Assembly (NCBI GenBank): GCA_902789425.1
Contig: CADANX010000014.1
Coordinates: forward strand, 1 to 34,555
Length of the DNA: 34,555 bases
Direction: 5' to 3'
Source: an uncultured Erysipelotrichaceae bacterium
GTDB taxonomy: Bacteria; Bacillota_I; Bacilli_A; RF39; UBA660
The notes beneath the pieces were generated by a model, which was not told the DNA's origin, searched no databases, and saw only the letters and a program-made list of their open reading frames with translations. The translations under genes were made by a program, and so were the position numbers. Positions 14,344 to 21,875 of the stretch are shown in pieces. Position 1 is the first letter of the stretch. Each line of letters starts with the position of its first letter.

Positions 14344-17300
14344 TTTTACATTAATAATTCTAGTTGCTGTATAAGTTTCACCTTCATAAGTAATTGTATA
14401 ATCTATTTTATATTGTCCTTTAGCAGTAAATGTATAAACTGAATCAATACCAGTTCCTGTTTTACTAGCACTAGTATTAACAACTACATGTGCATTACTA
14501 TTTGTTATATTAACACCATTTATACTAAATCCTTTCTCAGTATATGATACTTCATTTCCTGATAGTGTTAAATCTATTTCAGAGCTATCATTAAATGTTA
14601 CATTATCTTCAGGAACTGATTCTATTTCACCAGTACCAGCTACTTGTGTTGATATACCACTACTTGAAGAACTTTTATTGTTACTATAACATGTTTTTAC
14701 AATATATTTTGCATCACTAACAAGTCTTTTTGTAGTAAATTTTGTACTTTTAGTGAATCCTAATGATGTAGTAGTTGTAGGTGATTCTACAAATACTTCA
14801 TAACCAAATTCACCATTAGATGAAATTATTTCAGCAGCTTTTTCATTAGCTTCTTTTAAATATAAACCTTTTAAAGATACAGCTAAAGCTTCTTGATTAT
14901 AATAATTATTACTACTTGCAGCATTCCATGATAATGTTACTGTATCATCACCAACAGATGCATTAAGTGATCCTGGATTATCAAGTGTTGCATATCTATT
15001 TGATACTTCACTTGGAACAGTTCCTTTTTTAAAGTATTCTGTTACTTTCATATCATCTGGTGTATTAGCACTTGGAAGTAATCCTGGAAATGTTTCTTTT
15101 TCAATTGTTCCTTTAACTACACTACTAGGTACTTCAAATGTTTTACCTGGTGTAGAAATTGAACTAATAATTTGTCTAAATAATTGACCACGAGCAGAAT
15201 AACCTTCACTACCACTATAGTAACCAGCTTCAATAGAAGCATAACCATACCATAATGATACAGCATATTCTGGAGTAAATCCTGTTACCCACATATCATT
15301 GTTTGCTGATGCTGGGAAACCATATTTTCTTCTTGTTTCAGCATCAAAGTTTGATGTACCAGTTTTAGCAGCTAATTGAACTCCATCAACACCACCACCG
15401 ATATTACCATAGCTATTAACAGCATATAATAGGGCATCAGTAATCATGTAAGCAGTTGAATCAGACATTGCTTTTTTTCTTTTTGGTTTTAAACTAACTG
15501 TTTTTTCATTATCTATATATTCAACTCTAGATACAGTATATGGTTCAGTATAATAACCACCATTTGCAAATGCAGCATAAGCACCAGCAAGCTCTTTTGG
15601 ATTAGAACCATTAAATGCTCCAAGTGCATGTGCTTCATGTAAATAACCATTACTATCAACTTCAGGTTTAATACCTAAATTTGTAACAAATTCTTTAATT
15701 TTAGCATTATCAACAGATTGGAATACTTTAACAGCAGGAATATTTCTCGATGCTGCCATTGCGTATTTATATGTCATTAGTCCGCCATAACTTCCATCAG
15801 CATTCTTTATCGATGTTCCATTTGAATATGTATGAGGTGCATCAAGAACTTGCGTTGCTTCAGATGCATTATTATATTCATATGCAGGACCATAATCGAA
15901 TAATGGTTTTGCACAAGAACCAATTTGTCTATTAATCATTGTTGCAAAGTTATATTGTCTTTCACCAGTTTGGTTTCTACCACCACCAACTGCAACTAGT
16001 TTACCAGTATTAACATCAACTATAGCAATACCGGCATTGATTTTATCATCTTTCCATTGCCATGTTTCACCAGAGTATATTTTATTTAATACGTCTTGTT
16101 TTGATGGATCTAAGTTTGTGTATATTTTCATACCAGCAGTATATGGATTATCTCCAGTTTTCTTTTCAACTTCTTCTATAACAACATCTATATAAGATTG
16201 ATATTGAGATGAATTAGATTCATCACCACTGCCATGATTTAATAATGATTCAATAGGAATACTTTGTGCCATTTTTTGTTGTTCTTCAGTTATATAACCA
16301 TGTTTTTTCATTAAGTATAAAACAGTATTTCTTCTTTGCTCAGTTGTTTCTGGATATCTATATGGGTTATATGAAGTAGGTGCTTGGAATAGACCTGCTA
16401 TTACAGCTGCTTCAGATAAGTTAATATCAGAAACTGATTTACCAAAATAACTTTGACATGCTTGTTCAACACCATAAGCTCCGTTTCCAAGGAAAGGTGT
16501 ATTAACATAAAATTCAATTATTTCTTCTTTTGAATATTTCTTTTCTAATTTGAATACTGAAATATATATATCAGTAAATTTTCTAACTATTCCGTCAAAA
16601 CCAGATGATACTGTAGATGTATAATCATTTTTAACAACTTGCATTGTTATAGTAGAACCCCCACCGGCATTTCCACCATTATGAGCAAGTTTATTTATTA
16701 CTTGTCCAACAGATGCTTTAAAGAAACGAGGTGCATCAAATCCATTGTGTTGCATAAATCTTGAATCTTCTGTTGCTATAATTGCATCAACTAATACTTC
16801 AGGAAGATCTTCATATGTTACATTCTTTCTTTTTTCTATACCTAGTTTAGTAATTTGTTTTCCATTAGCATCATATAGTACAGATGCTTCAGTTTTATAT
16901 AAGTTTTGTGGATCAAAGTCTGGTGCTTTAATTACTATATATATACAAAATACAACAGCTAGAATAAGTAATATTAAGAATAAAAATAAACATGTATTAA
17001 TAATAAATCTTATAATCTTATTCTTCTTTTTGTTATTTTTTCTTTTACTTTTAAGTTTTGCTTTAGTCTTTTTCATATCTTCCTTTTCTTCCTTTTCACT
17101 ATCTATAATATATGGATCATCTTTTAGTTCATATATGCTATCAGCTGAAAACTCTTTAGTTTCATCTATTAAGTTTTCTGTTTCTTCTTCTTTTTTATTC
17201 ATAATATCTTTTATAAACTCAAGACCACCAGTCTCAATAAATAGTAAATTAAGAATTAAGTCAATAATTAGAAAAATAATTCCTAATTTAAAATTAAGTA

Positions 17301-17406
17301 TTAATAGTATTAAAAATAATACAAAAAATACAATGTTTATTATTGAATATATTTTATTTCTTTTATAAAATCTTTTTAAATATTTTATTATTCTTTCTTT
17401 TTTCAT
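14341..17406 (-). CDS. ponA: Class A penicillin-binding protein (PBP1A-type)
   Basis: Bifunctional peptidoglycan synthase of 1021 residues. A hydrophobic hairpin (about 20-57) precedes a charged linker, then the usual membrane anchor (about 131-159). The glycosyltransferase domain has ATEDSRFMQHNGFD with catalytic Glu213, and GGGSTITMQ (248-256). The transpeptidase domain has SCAK (497-500, the SxxK nucleophile; most relatives have STFK), SRN (553-555) and KTGTS (681-685). The last 200 or so residues contain a fibronectin-like segment and a closing Ig-like domain (IDYTITYEGETYTATRIINVK region). The extra N-terminal hairpin is not part of typical PBP1. It forms an operon with recU, starting 2 bases after the recU stop, as in B. 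subtilis. Confidence 0.95.
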   Translation of the reverse strand: MKKERIIKYLKRFYKRNKIYSIINIVFFVLFLILLILNFKLGIIFLIIDLILNLLFIETGGLEFIKDIMNKKEEETENLIDETKEFSADSIYELKDDPYIIDSEKEEKEDMKKTKAKLKSKRKNNKKKNKIIRFIINTCLFLFLILLILAVVFCIYIVIKAPDFDPQNLYKTEASVLYDANGKQITKLGIEKRKNVTYEDLPEVLVDAIIATEDSRFMQHNGFDAPRFFKASVGQVINKLAHNGGNAGGGSTITMQVVKNDYTSTVSSGFDGIVRKFTDIYISVFKLEKKYSKEEIIEFYVNTPFLGNGAYGVEQACQSYFGKSVSDINLSEAAVIAGLFQAPTSYNPYRYPETTEQRRNTVLYLMKKHGYITEEQQKMAQSIPIESLLNHGSGDESNSSQYQSYIDVVIEEVEKKTGDNPYTAGMKIYTNLDPSKQDVLNKIYSGETWQWKDDKINAGIAIVDVNTGKLVAVGGGRNQTGERQYNFATMINRQIGSCAKPLFDYGPAYEYNNASEATQVLDAPHTYSNGTSIKNADGSYGGLMTYKYAMAASRNIPAVKVFQSVDNAKIKEFVTNLGIKPEVDSNGYLHEAHALGAFNGSNPKELAGAYAAFANGGYYTEPYTVSRVEYIDNEKTVSLKPKRKKAMSDSTAYMITDALLYAVNSYGNIGGGVDGVQLAAKTGTSNFDAETRRKYGFPASANNDMWVTGFTPEYAVSLWYGYASIEAGYYSGSEGYSARGQLFRQIISSISTPGKTFEVPSSVVKGTIEKETFPGLLPSANTPDDMKVTEYFKKGTVPSEVSNRYATLDNPGSLNASVGDDTVTLSWNAASSNNYYNQEALAVSLKGLYLKEANEKAAEIISSNGEFGYEVFVESPTTTTSLGFTKSTKFTTKRLVSDAKYIVKTCYSNNKSSSSSGISTQVAGTGEIESVPEDNVTFNDSSEIDLTLSGNEVSYTEKGFSINGVNITNSNAHVVVNTSASKTGTGIDSVYTFTAKGQYKIDYTITYEGETYTATRIINVK

Positions 17407-17408
17407 TT

Positions 17409-17972
17409 TTACTCTCCTAAATAATTCTTATCTATAATTTTTAAATAATCAATTCTTGGATTATACTTTTCTTCTATTAAATGTCCGTATTCTTCTATGT
17501 AATTAAGTGGAATAGATTTTCTTTCATTATTATTAATAAAATCCTTTAGATATTTTGCGTCTAAAAAAAATGTTTTATTTAGTTCAGTGAACCTTATAAT
17601 AACAAATGCAATTCCACCATGATCTATTACTGAACATAAATGATTAATTTGATGAGAATGAATATTTCTTAAAGAAAAAGATGTTTTATTCTTTGTTTCT
17701 TTTGCTTCAAAGTCTATATATTTACCTTTATATATTCCGTTATAATCAGTAGTTGATGGTACTTCATAATAAGCTTCGTTTATAGTAATACCTTTTATTT
17801 CATTAAATGATGTCTTAACGATTCTAATTGGTGTAGGCTTTTTATAAATTAATGCTTTATCTATACTTCTATAGTATATATTAGATTCATTAATATCATT
17901 TTCAAGGTTCATTCCTCTTTTTCCGTAATTAATAAATTTCTTAGTTGCTATTTTCTTATTTGGATAATTCAT
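17409..17972 (-). CDS. recU: Holliday junction resolvase RecU
   Basis: Endonuclease that cuts Holliday junctions during recombination and chromosome segregation. The 187 residues carry the family's N-terminal YGKRGMNLENDINESN stretch and the catalytic core TDYNGIYKGKYIDFEAKET, holding the Asp, Glu and Lys metal-binding residues, followed by FSLRNIHSHQINHL. The ATG at 17972 follows GGTGAT, and a TATAAT lies upstream on the minus strand (17993-17988) without a convincing -35. The GGAGAG ribosome site of ponA is made from the last recU codons. The recU-ponA pairing is conserved in Bacilli. Confidence 0.96.
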   Translation of the reverse strand: MNYPNKKIATKKFINYGKRGMNLENDINESNIYYRSIDKALIYKKPTPIRIVKTSFNEIKGITINEAYYEVPSTTDYNGIYKGKYIDFEAKETKNKTSFSLRNIHSHQINHLCSVIDHGGIAFVIIRFTELNKTFFLDAKYLKDFINNNERKSIPLNYIEEYGHLIEEKYNPRIDYLKIIDKNYLGE

Positions 17973-18054
17973 TTTATCACCATACTAATTATACTATATA
18001 ATTGATATTTTTGGTAGAGTTTGAATTAAAAAAAATAAAATAATTATCTAACTT

Positions 18055-18061
18055 TGTCGAA
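18055..18061 (+). promoter_or_regulatory. Spo0A-box-like heptamer TGTCGAA
   Basis: Exact match to the B. subtilis Spo0A box core, in the recU / microORF intergenic region. The motif is short and, at this base composition, a few copies would be expected by chance in a window this size, so it is only a candidate. Confidence 0.25.
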
Positions 18062-18112
18062 ACTATATTCATAATAAATAAATAGTGATATTGTCTTTAT
18101 AAGGAGAAGAAT

Positions 18113-18205
18113 ATGAATAATTTATACTTGGTCTATTTATTTAATGTATTAATAGATGATATAGATGATATTAAGCTTGATTTAATATCTAAAAGTTGTA
18201 AATAA
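18113..18205 (+). CDS. MicroORF (30 aa), possibly Sda-like
   Basis: Open frame of 30 codons with a strong AAGGAG seven bases before the ATG. The peptide starts MNNLYLVYLFNVLIDD and ends ISKSCK. Its spacing of one Tyr and amphipathic hydrophobics, with an acidic middle and basic end, weakly recalls the second half of Sda, a 46-residue antikinase that delays sporulation, but the identity is too low to call. It lies alone between recU and gpsB. About 300 bases here (17973-18275) hold no other gene; they contain this ORF, the recU upstream region and the gpsB promoter. Confidence 0.45.
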   Translation: MNNLYLVYLFNVLIDDIDDIKLDLISKSCK

Positions 18206-18222
18206 AAGTAATAATATGTAAA

Positions 18223-18251
18223 TTGACAAATACGTTATTTTTTGTGATAAT
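18223..18251 (+). promoter_or_regulatory. Promoter of gpsB (and probably rnpB)
   Basis: TTGACA (18223-18228), 17-bp spacer, GATAAT (18246-18251). Confidence 0.75.
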
Positions 18252-18275
18252 AGAGGTGTCCGAGGTGATATAAAA

Positions 18276-18599
18276 ATGAAAAGTGATGAAATAGTATTAA
18301 CACCTGATATGATTCTTAATTGGGATTTTAAAGTTGATGCAAGAGGTTATAGACCCCAAGAAGTTGATAAAGTTCTTGATATGGTAATAAATGATTATTA
18401 TGCATATAATAAAAAAATTAAAGAACTTGAAGTAAAAATGGGTGAAATGAATAACGAAATATTAGACTTAAAATACAAATTAAGAACAGCAAAAGCTAAT
18501 ATGGATATAGTAAAGAATAGTGAAAAAGAAGTAACTAATGTAGATTTACTTAGAAGAATTTCACAACTTGAAAAAATTATATACGGAGATAAAGAATAG
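18276..18599 (+). CDS. gpsB: Cell-cycle protein GpsB (DivIVA family)
   Basis: Cytosolic adaptor that links PBPs and other wall enzymes to the division site. The 107 residues match GpsB: the N-terminal DivIVA membrane-binding region (LTPDMILNWDFKVDARGYRPQEVDKVLDMV), a coiled coil (about 45-80) and the short C-terminal trimerising helix (DLLRRISQLEKIIYG). GAGGTGAT precedes the ATG. B. subtilis GpsB partners PBP1, whose gene is nearby here. The TAG stop touches the 5' end of the RNase P RNA gene, an arrangement like the gpsB-rnpB adjacency of B. subtilis but tighter. Confidence 0.95.
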   Translation: MKSDEIVLTPDMILNWDFKVDARGYRPQEVDKVLDMVINDYYAYNKKIKELEVKMGEMNNEILDLKYKLRTAKANMDIVKNSEKEVTNVDLLRRISQLEKIIYGDKE

Positions 18600-18945
18600 T
18601 TTTTTAGATAAACGCTGCATTTTTATAATGTAGAGGAAAGTCCATGCTCACACCGATCTGCGATGACGGTAGTGTTTGTGTATAAGGAAAAAATAACTTA
18701 TAGTAGAGCAATCTAACGGCGGCGAATTATCCTAAAGGTAACTATGGGTATAGTAGCTATAAAAGTGCCACAGAAACGAGTTTTTCTTGAAAAAGAAAAA
18801 ATGAAACGAGGTAAACCCCGCAAGTGAGAAACCCAAAATTGGTAGGGGAACTCTTGAAGAGGAATTGAACGAATCAAGGGATGAGCAATCATAGATAAAT
18901 GTTTATCACCAAGTAATTGGTACAAAACATGGCTTATTAAAAACT
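18600..18945 (+). ncRNA. rnpB: RNase P RNA, type B
   Basis: Catalytic RNA that matures tRNA 5' ends. Conserved elements are in order: AACGCTGC, GAGGAAAGTCCATGCTC (18634-18650), ACAGAAACGAG, GGTAAACCCCG, GAATTGAACGAAT and ACAAAACATGGCTTAT. The 5' TTTTTAGATAA and 3' TTATTAAAAA close the P1 helix. The layout is the Bacillus (type B) form. Ends are approximate. No separate promoter fits between it and gpsB, so it is either processed from the gpsB transcript or transcribed from inside gpsB. A T-run follows P1 and may serve as the terminator. Confidence 0.96.
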
Positions 18946-18979
18946 ATTTTTTTATTTTATTTAAAGGAGTTGAATTATT

Positions 18980-19468
18980 TTGAATCAAATTAGTGAAATA
19001 TTGCAAAAAAAGAGAGAAGAAACAGGAATTTCTCTTGAAGAAGCCGCTAATGATTTAGATTATGATATAAAAGAATTATCAGATATAGAAAGTGGTAATT
19101 TTAAAAGTTTTAAAGATATTTTTATTTTAAAAGTAATAATTAGTGATTATGCAAAATACTTAGGATTAGATCCAGAAAAAATTATTGATGAATTTAATGA
19201 TTATGTATTTGAATCTACATCAAAAATACCAATTGATGAAATACAAAGAGCATCAAGAGAAAAAGAAAAAAATTCTGATGATAAGATTATGTCACCATAT
19301 ACAGCACCTGATAAAAAAGGTAATAATTTAATAAAAGTATTAGTAACAATAATGATTACATTAATAATAATTGCTATTTTAATACTAATTCACAATAGTG
19401 GAGTAAAAGGCAATGATGATACTGGATTAAAAGTAAGTTATGAAGTAGGTGAGTTAAATGAAGAATAA
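18980..19468 (+). CDS. rodZ: RodZ/YmfM-like helix-turn-helix membrane protein
   Basis: Protein of 162 residues: a cytoplasmic Cro/CI-type helix-turn-helix (about 3-70, with LQKKREETGISLEEAANDL and the RodZ-like [13 protein letters not shown]), a linker, one membrane helix (about 115-140) and a very short outer tail. RodZ links MreB to the cell envelope and helps to set rod shape; B. subtilis RodZ is about 290 residues, so the outer domain is nearly absent here. The start is TTG, ten bases after AAAGGAG. Its stop overlaps the start of pgsA by 11 bases, and the ymfM-pgsA-recA order is conserved with B. subtilis (cinA is missing here). Confidence 0.83.
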   Translation: MNQISEILQKKREETGISLEEAANDLDYDIKELSDIESGNFKSFKDIFILKVIISDYAKYLGLDPEKIIDEFNDYVFESTSKIPIDEIQRASREKEKNSDDKIMSPYTAPDKKGNNLIKVLVTIMITLIIIAILILIHNSGVKGNDDTGLKVSYEVGELNEE

Positions 19469-20057
19469 AGATTTACCAAATCAATTAACTATTTTTAGAA
19501 TAATACTTTCCATTATAGTAATAATTATTTTATTATTTCCATTTAATATGGTAAATGTAACATTTCCAAAATATTTAATTGATGGAACATTAATATTAGA
19601 TATAAAATTAGTCATATGTGGTGTAATATTTGTTATAGCATCTATAACAGATGGAATAGATGGTTATATTGCTAGAAAATATGATTTAGTTACTGATAAA
19701 GGAAAAGTACTTGATGCAATAGCTGATAAAATATTAGTTAATTCAATACTTATTATTTTATGTGGACAAGGTTATATTAATCCACTTATTCCAGTAATAG
19801 TAGTAACTAGAGATACAGTTGTTAATACAATAAAAATGATTGCAGGTCAAAAAGGAACAGTGGTTGCTGCAATTAAAACAGGCAAATTTAAAACTGCGTG
19901 TTTAATGATTGGTGTATCATTAAAATTATTTGGAAATTTTCCACTAGGTTTATATAATATTGCACTTGATGATTTCTTCTTAATAACAGCTACAGTTTTA
20001 TGTGTAATGTCTGGTTATGAATATTATAAAATTTATAAAAAATATTTTAAAAATTAG
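19458..20057 (+). CDS. pgsA: CDP-diacylglycerol-glycerol-3-phosphate 3-phosphatidyltransferase
   Basis: Makes phosphatidylglycerol phosphate at the membrane, the first committed step of phosphatidylglycerol synthesis. The 199-residue protein has several membrane helices and a perfect CDP-alcohol phosphotransferase signature D-x2-D-G-x2-A-R-x8-G-x3-D-x3-D at about residues 69-91 (DGIDGYIAR... then GKVLDAIAD). The N-terminal LPNQLTIFRIILS is characteristic of PgsA. AGGTGAG precedes the ATG inside the end of the rodZ-like gene, so translation is probably coupled. Confidence 0.95.
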   Translation: MKNKDLPNQLTIFRIILSIIVIIILLFPFNMVNVTFPKYLIDGTLILDIKLVICGVIFVIASITDGIDGYIARKYDLVTDKGKVLDAIADKILVNSILIILCGQGYINPLIPVIVVTRDTVVNTIKMIAGQKGTVVAAIKTGKFKTACLMIGVSLKLFGNFPLGLYNIALDDFFLITATVLCVMSGYEYYKIYKKYFKN

Positions 20058-20061
20058 GTTT

Positions 20062-20122
20062 TTGTACTATAAATATTACAAAAAGCAAAATTTTCTATAG
20101 CAAAAATTCCTTTATAGTACAA
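20062..20122 (+). repeat. 12-bp perfect inverted repeat upstream of recA
   Basis: TTGTACTATAAA (20062-20073) is the exact reverse complement of TTTATAGTACAA (20111-20122); the 37-base loop is A-rich. It lies 5 bases after the pgsA stop and is not followed by a T-run, so it is not an ordinary terminator. It could be a transcript-end stabilising hairpin or a protein-binding site. Confidence 0.7.
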
Positions 20123-20132
20123 CAAAATTTAC

Positions 20133-20181
20133 AATAATGCAAACAAATGTACGAAAAATGCTTGCATTATTTTTTTTTTCG
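20133..20181 (+). terminator. Terminator of the rodZ-pgsA transcript
   Basis: AATAATGCAA (20133-20142) pairs perfectly with TTGCATTATT (20162-20171), followed by a run of nine T. The right arm also carries the probable -35 of recA. Confidence 0.85.
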
Positions 20182-20190
20182 GTTTATAAT
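20162..20190 (+). promoter_or_regulatory. Promoter of recA overlapping the upstream terminator
   Basis: TTGCAT (20162-20167), 17-bp spacer, TATAAT (20185-20190). I see no Bacillus LexA box (GAAC-N4-GTTC) nearby. Confidence 0.7.
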
Positions 20191-20224
20191 TAAATTGTAT
20201 TCAGTTAATAAGGAGGATATTTAA

Positions 20225-21238
20225 ATGGCTACAGCTAAAGATAAAGATAGAATTTTAGAAGATGTATTAAGAGATATGGAGAAACAATTTGGTAAGGGAG
20301 CAGTAATGAAACTTGGTGATGAGGTTGATAAAGAAATAGATGTTTCATCAAGTGGTTCACTTACATTAGATATAGCTCTTGGAGTTGGTGGTTATCCAAA
20401 AGGAAGAATAATTGAAATATATGGTCCAGAATCAAGTGGTAAAACAACATTTGCACTTCACGCTATTGCAGAAATTCAAAAGAAGGGTGGAAGAGCTGCT
20501 TTTATAGATGCAGAACATGCCTTAGATCCTGTTTATGCTAAAAAGCTTGGTGTAAATATAGATGATTTACTATTATCTCAACCTGATACTGGTGAGCAAG
20601 CTTTAGAAATATGTGAGGCCCTAGTTAGAAGTGAAGCAATAAATATAGTTGTAATAGATTCAGTAGCTGCACTTGTACCACAAGCTGAAATAGATGGTGA
20701 AATGGGAGATTCGCATGTTGGTCTTCAAGCAAGACTTATGTCACAAGCACTTAGAAAACTTTCTGGAACAATTAATAAAACAAATACAATTGCTATATTT
20801 ATAAATCAATTAAGAGAAAAAGTAGGTGTATTATTTGGCAACCCTGAAACAACACCAGGAGGAAGAGCTCTTAAATTCTATTCATCAATAAGACTTGATG
20901 TTAGACGTAATGAACAAATTAAACAAGGTGAAAATGTAATAGGAAATAGAACAACAGTTAAAGTAGTTAAAAATAAAGTTGCTCCACCATTTAAATCTGC
21001 TCAAGTAGAAATTATGTATGGAGAGGGTATTAGTAAAGAAGCTGAAATTATTGATTTAGCAGCTGATGCTAATATTATTGAAAAAAGCGGTTCATGGTAT
21101 TCATATGAAGGAAATAAAATAGGACAAGGAAAAGAAACAGTAAAAGCTTTATTAAAAGAAAATACTAAATTAAGAGACGAACTTGAAGAAAAAGTAAGAG
21201 AATATCATAATATTTCTAAAAAAACTAAAAAGGATTAA
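20225..21238 (+). CDS. recA: Recombinase RecA
   Basis: Central strand-exchange ATPase and SOS co-protease. The 337 residues have Walker [10 protein letters not shown] (near 65), Walker [11 protein letters not shown], the MAW-like [12 protein letters not shown] and the DNA-binding loop region [17 protein letters not shown]. The C-terminal tail is Lys-rich rather than strongly acidic. AAGGAGG precedes the ATG. It has its own promoter (20162-20190) and terminator, so expression can be independent of rodZ-pgsA. Confidence 0.99.
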   Translation: MATAKDKDRILEDVLRDMEKQFGKGAVMKLGDEVDKEIDVSSSGSLTLDIALGVGGYPKGRIIEIYGPESSGKTTFALHAIAEIQKKGGRAAFIDAEHALDPVYAKKLGVNIDDLLLSQPDTGEQALEICEALVRSEAINIVVIDSVAALVPQAEIDGEMGDSHVGLQARLMSQALRKLSGTINKTNTIAIFINQLREKVGVLFGNPETTPGGRALKFYSSIRLDVRRNEQIKQGENVIGNRTTVKVVKNKVAPPFKSAQVEIMYGEGISKEAEIIDLAADANIIEKSGSWYSYEGNKIGQGKETVKALLKENTKLRDELEEKVREYHNISKKTKKD

Positions 21239-21252
21239 TATCCTTTTTTTTG
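21227..21252 (+). terminator. Terminator of recA
   Basis: AAAAAGGAT and ATCCTTTTT arms around TAAT with a T-run; the stop codon lies in the loop. Confidence 0.85.
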
Positions 21253-21277
21253 ATTATACTAATAATATGGAGGTATT

Positions 21278-21844
21278 ATGTCTTATTTTATTCATTTGTT
21301 TATGCTATTTTTAATATATAGTGTAATTGGTTTTATACTTGAAACATTAAGTATTTTTCTAAAATTTAAAAAACTTGTAAAAAGAGGTTTTTTATTTGGG
21401 CTATATCTACCTATATATGGTTTTGGTGGACTTATTATTTATTATACTGATATACTTTCTTCTTCACTAATTATTAAGATTATAGTGCTTACTATTTTAT
21501 TTTCGATTTTAGAATATTTTACAAGTTATATTTTAGAAAAGCAGTTTAATTTAAGATGGTGGGATTATTCAAAAAACAAATTTAATATAAATGGAAGAAT
21601 ATGTTTATACAATATGAGTAAGTTTGTTGTTCTTGGAACTATTTCACTATTTTTAAATAAATACTTTTTAGAATTTATTAATATTATTCCGTATAAACTA
21701 TGTTTAGCATTTTTATTACTTTTTTCTTTCGATGTAGTTATATCTCTAGTAATTCTTTTCACAGTAAAAGTAAAAAAAGAAAAAAATAAAGATAATACTC
21801 AAAAAATTCATAAAATAATCTTAGATTTATTATTTAATAAATAG
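21278..21844 (+). CDS. PF06541-type integral membrane protein (putative CmpB-like permease)
   Basis: Polytopic membrane protein of 188 residues with about five helices. It has the layout of the 'putative ABC-transporter type IV / CmpB' family common in Bacillota: Y-S-V-I-G-F-x-x-E-T near the start (14-23), KRGFLFGLYLPIYGFG, then E-Y-F-T-S-Y-x-L-E...W-W-D-Y-S and the N-x-x-G-R-I-C-L-Y segment. The biochemical function of the family is unsettled and no ATPase partner is nearby. GGAGG precedes the ATG. Confidence 0.78.
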   Translation: MSYFIHLFMLFLIYSVIGFILETLSIFLKFKKLVKRGFLFGLYLPIYGFGGLIIYYTDILSSSLIIKIIVLTILFSILEYFTSYILEKQFNLRWWDYSKNKFNINGRICLYNMSKFVVLGTISLFLNKYFLEFINIIPYKLCLAFLLLFSFDVVISLVILFTVKVKKEKNKDNTQKIHKIILDLLFNK

Positions 21845-21875
21845 TATTATGTTATAATTATTTTAGGTGATAAGA

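Noticed and set aside
16745-17368. 207-codon plus-strand frame
   Set aside because: It is antisense to the N-terminal part of ponA, whose motifs are convincing. The opposite frame is rich in Ser, Ile and Phe, as expected from reversed Lys/Glu-rich coding.
18713-18925. 70-codon minus-strand frame
   Set aside because: It is antisense to the conserved core of RNase P RNA.
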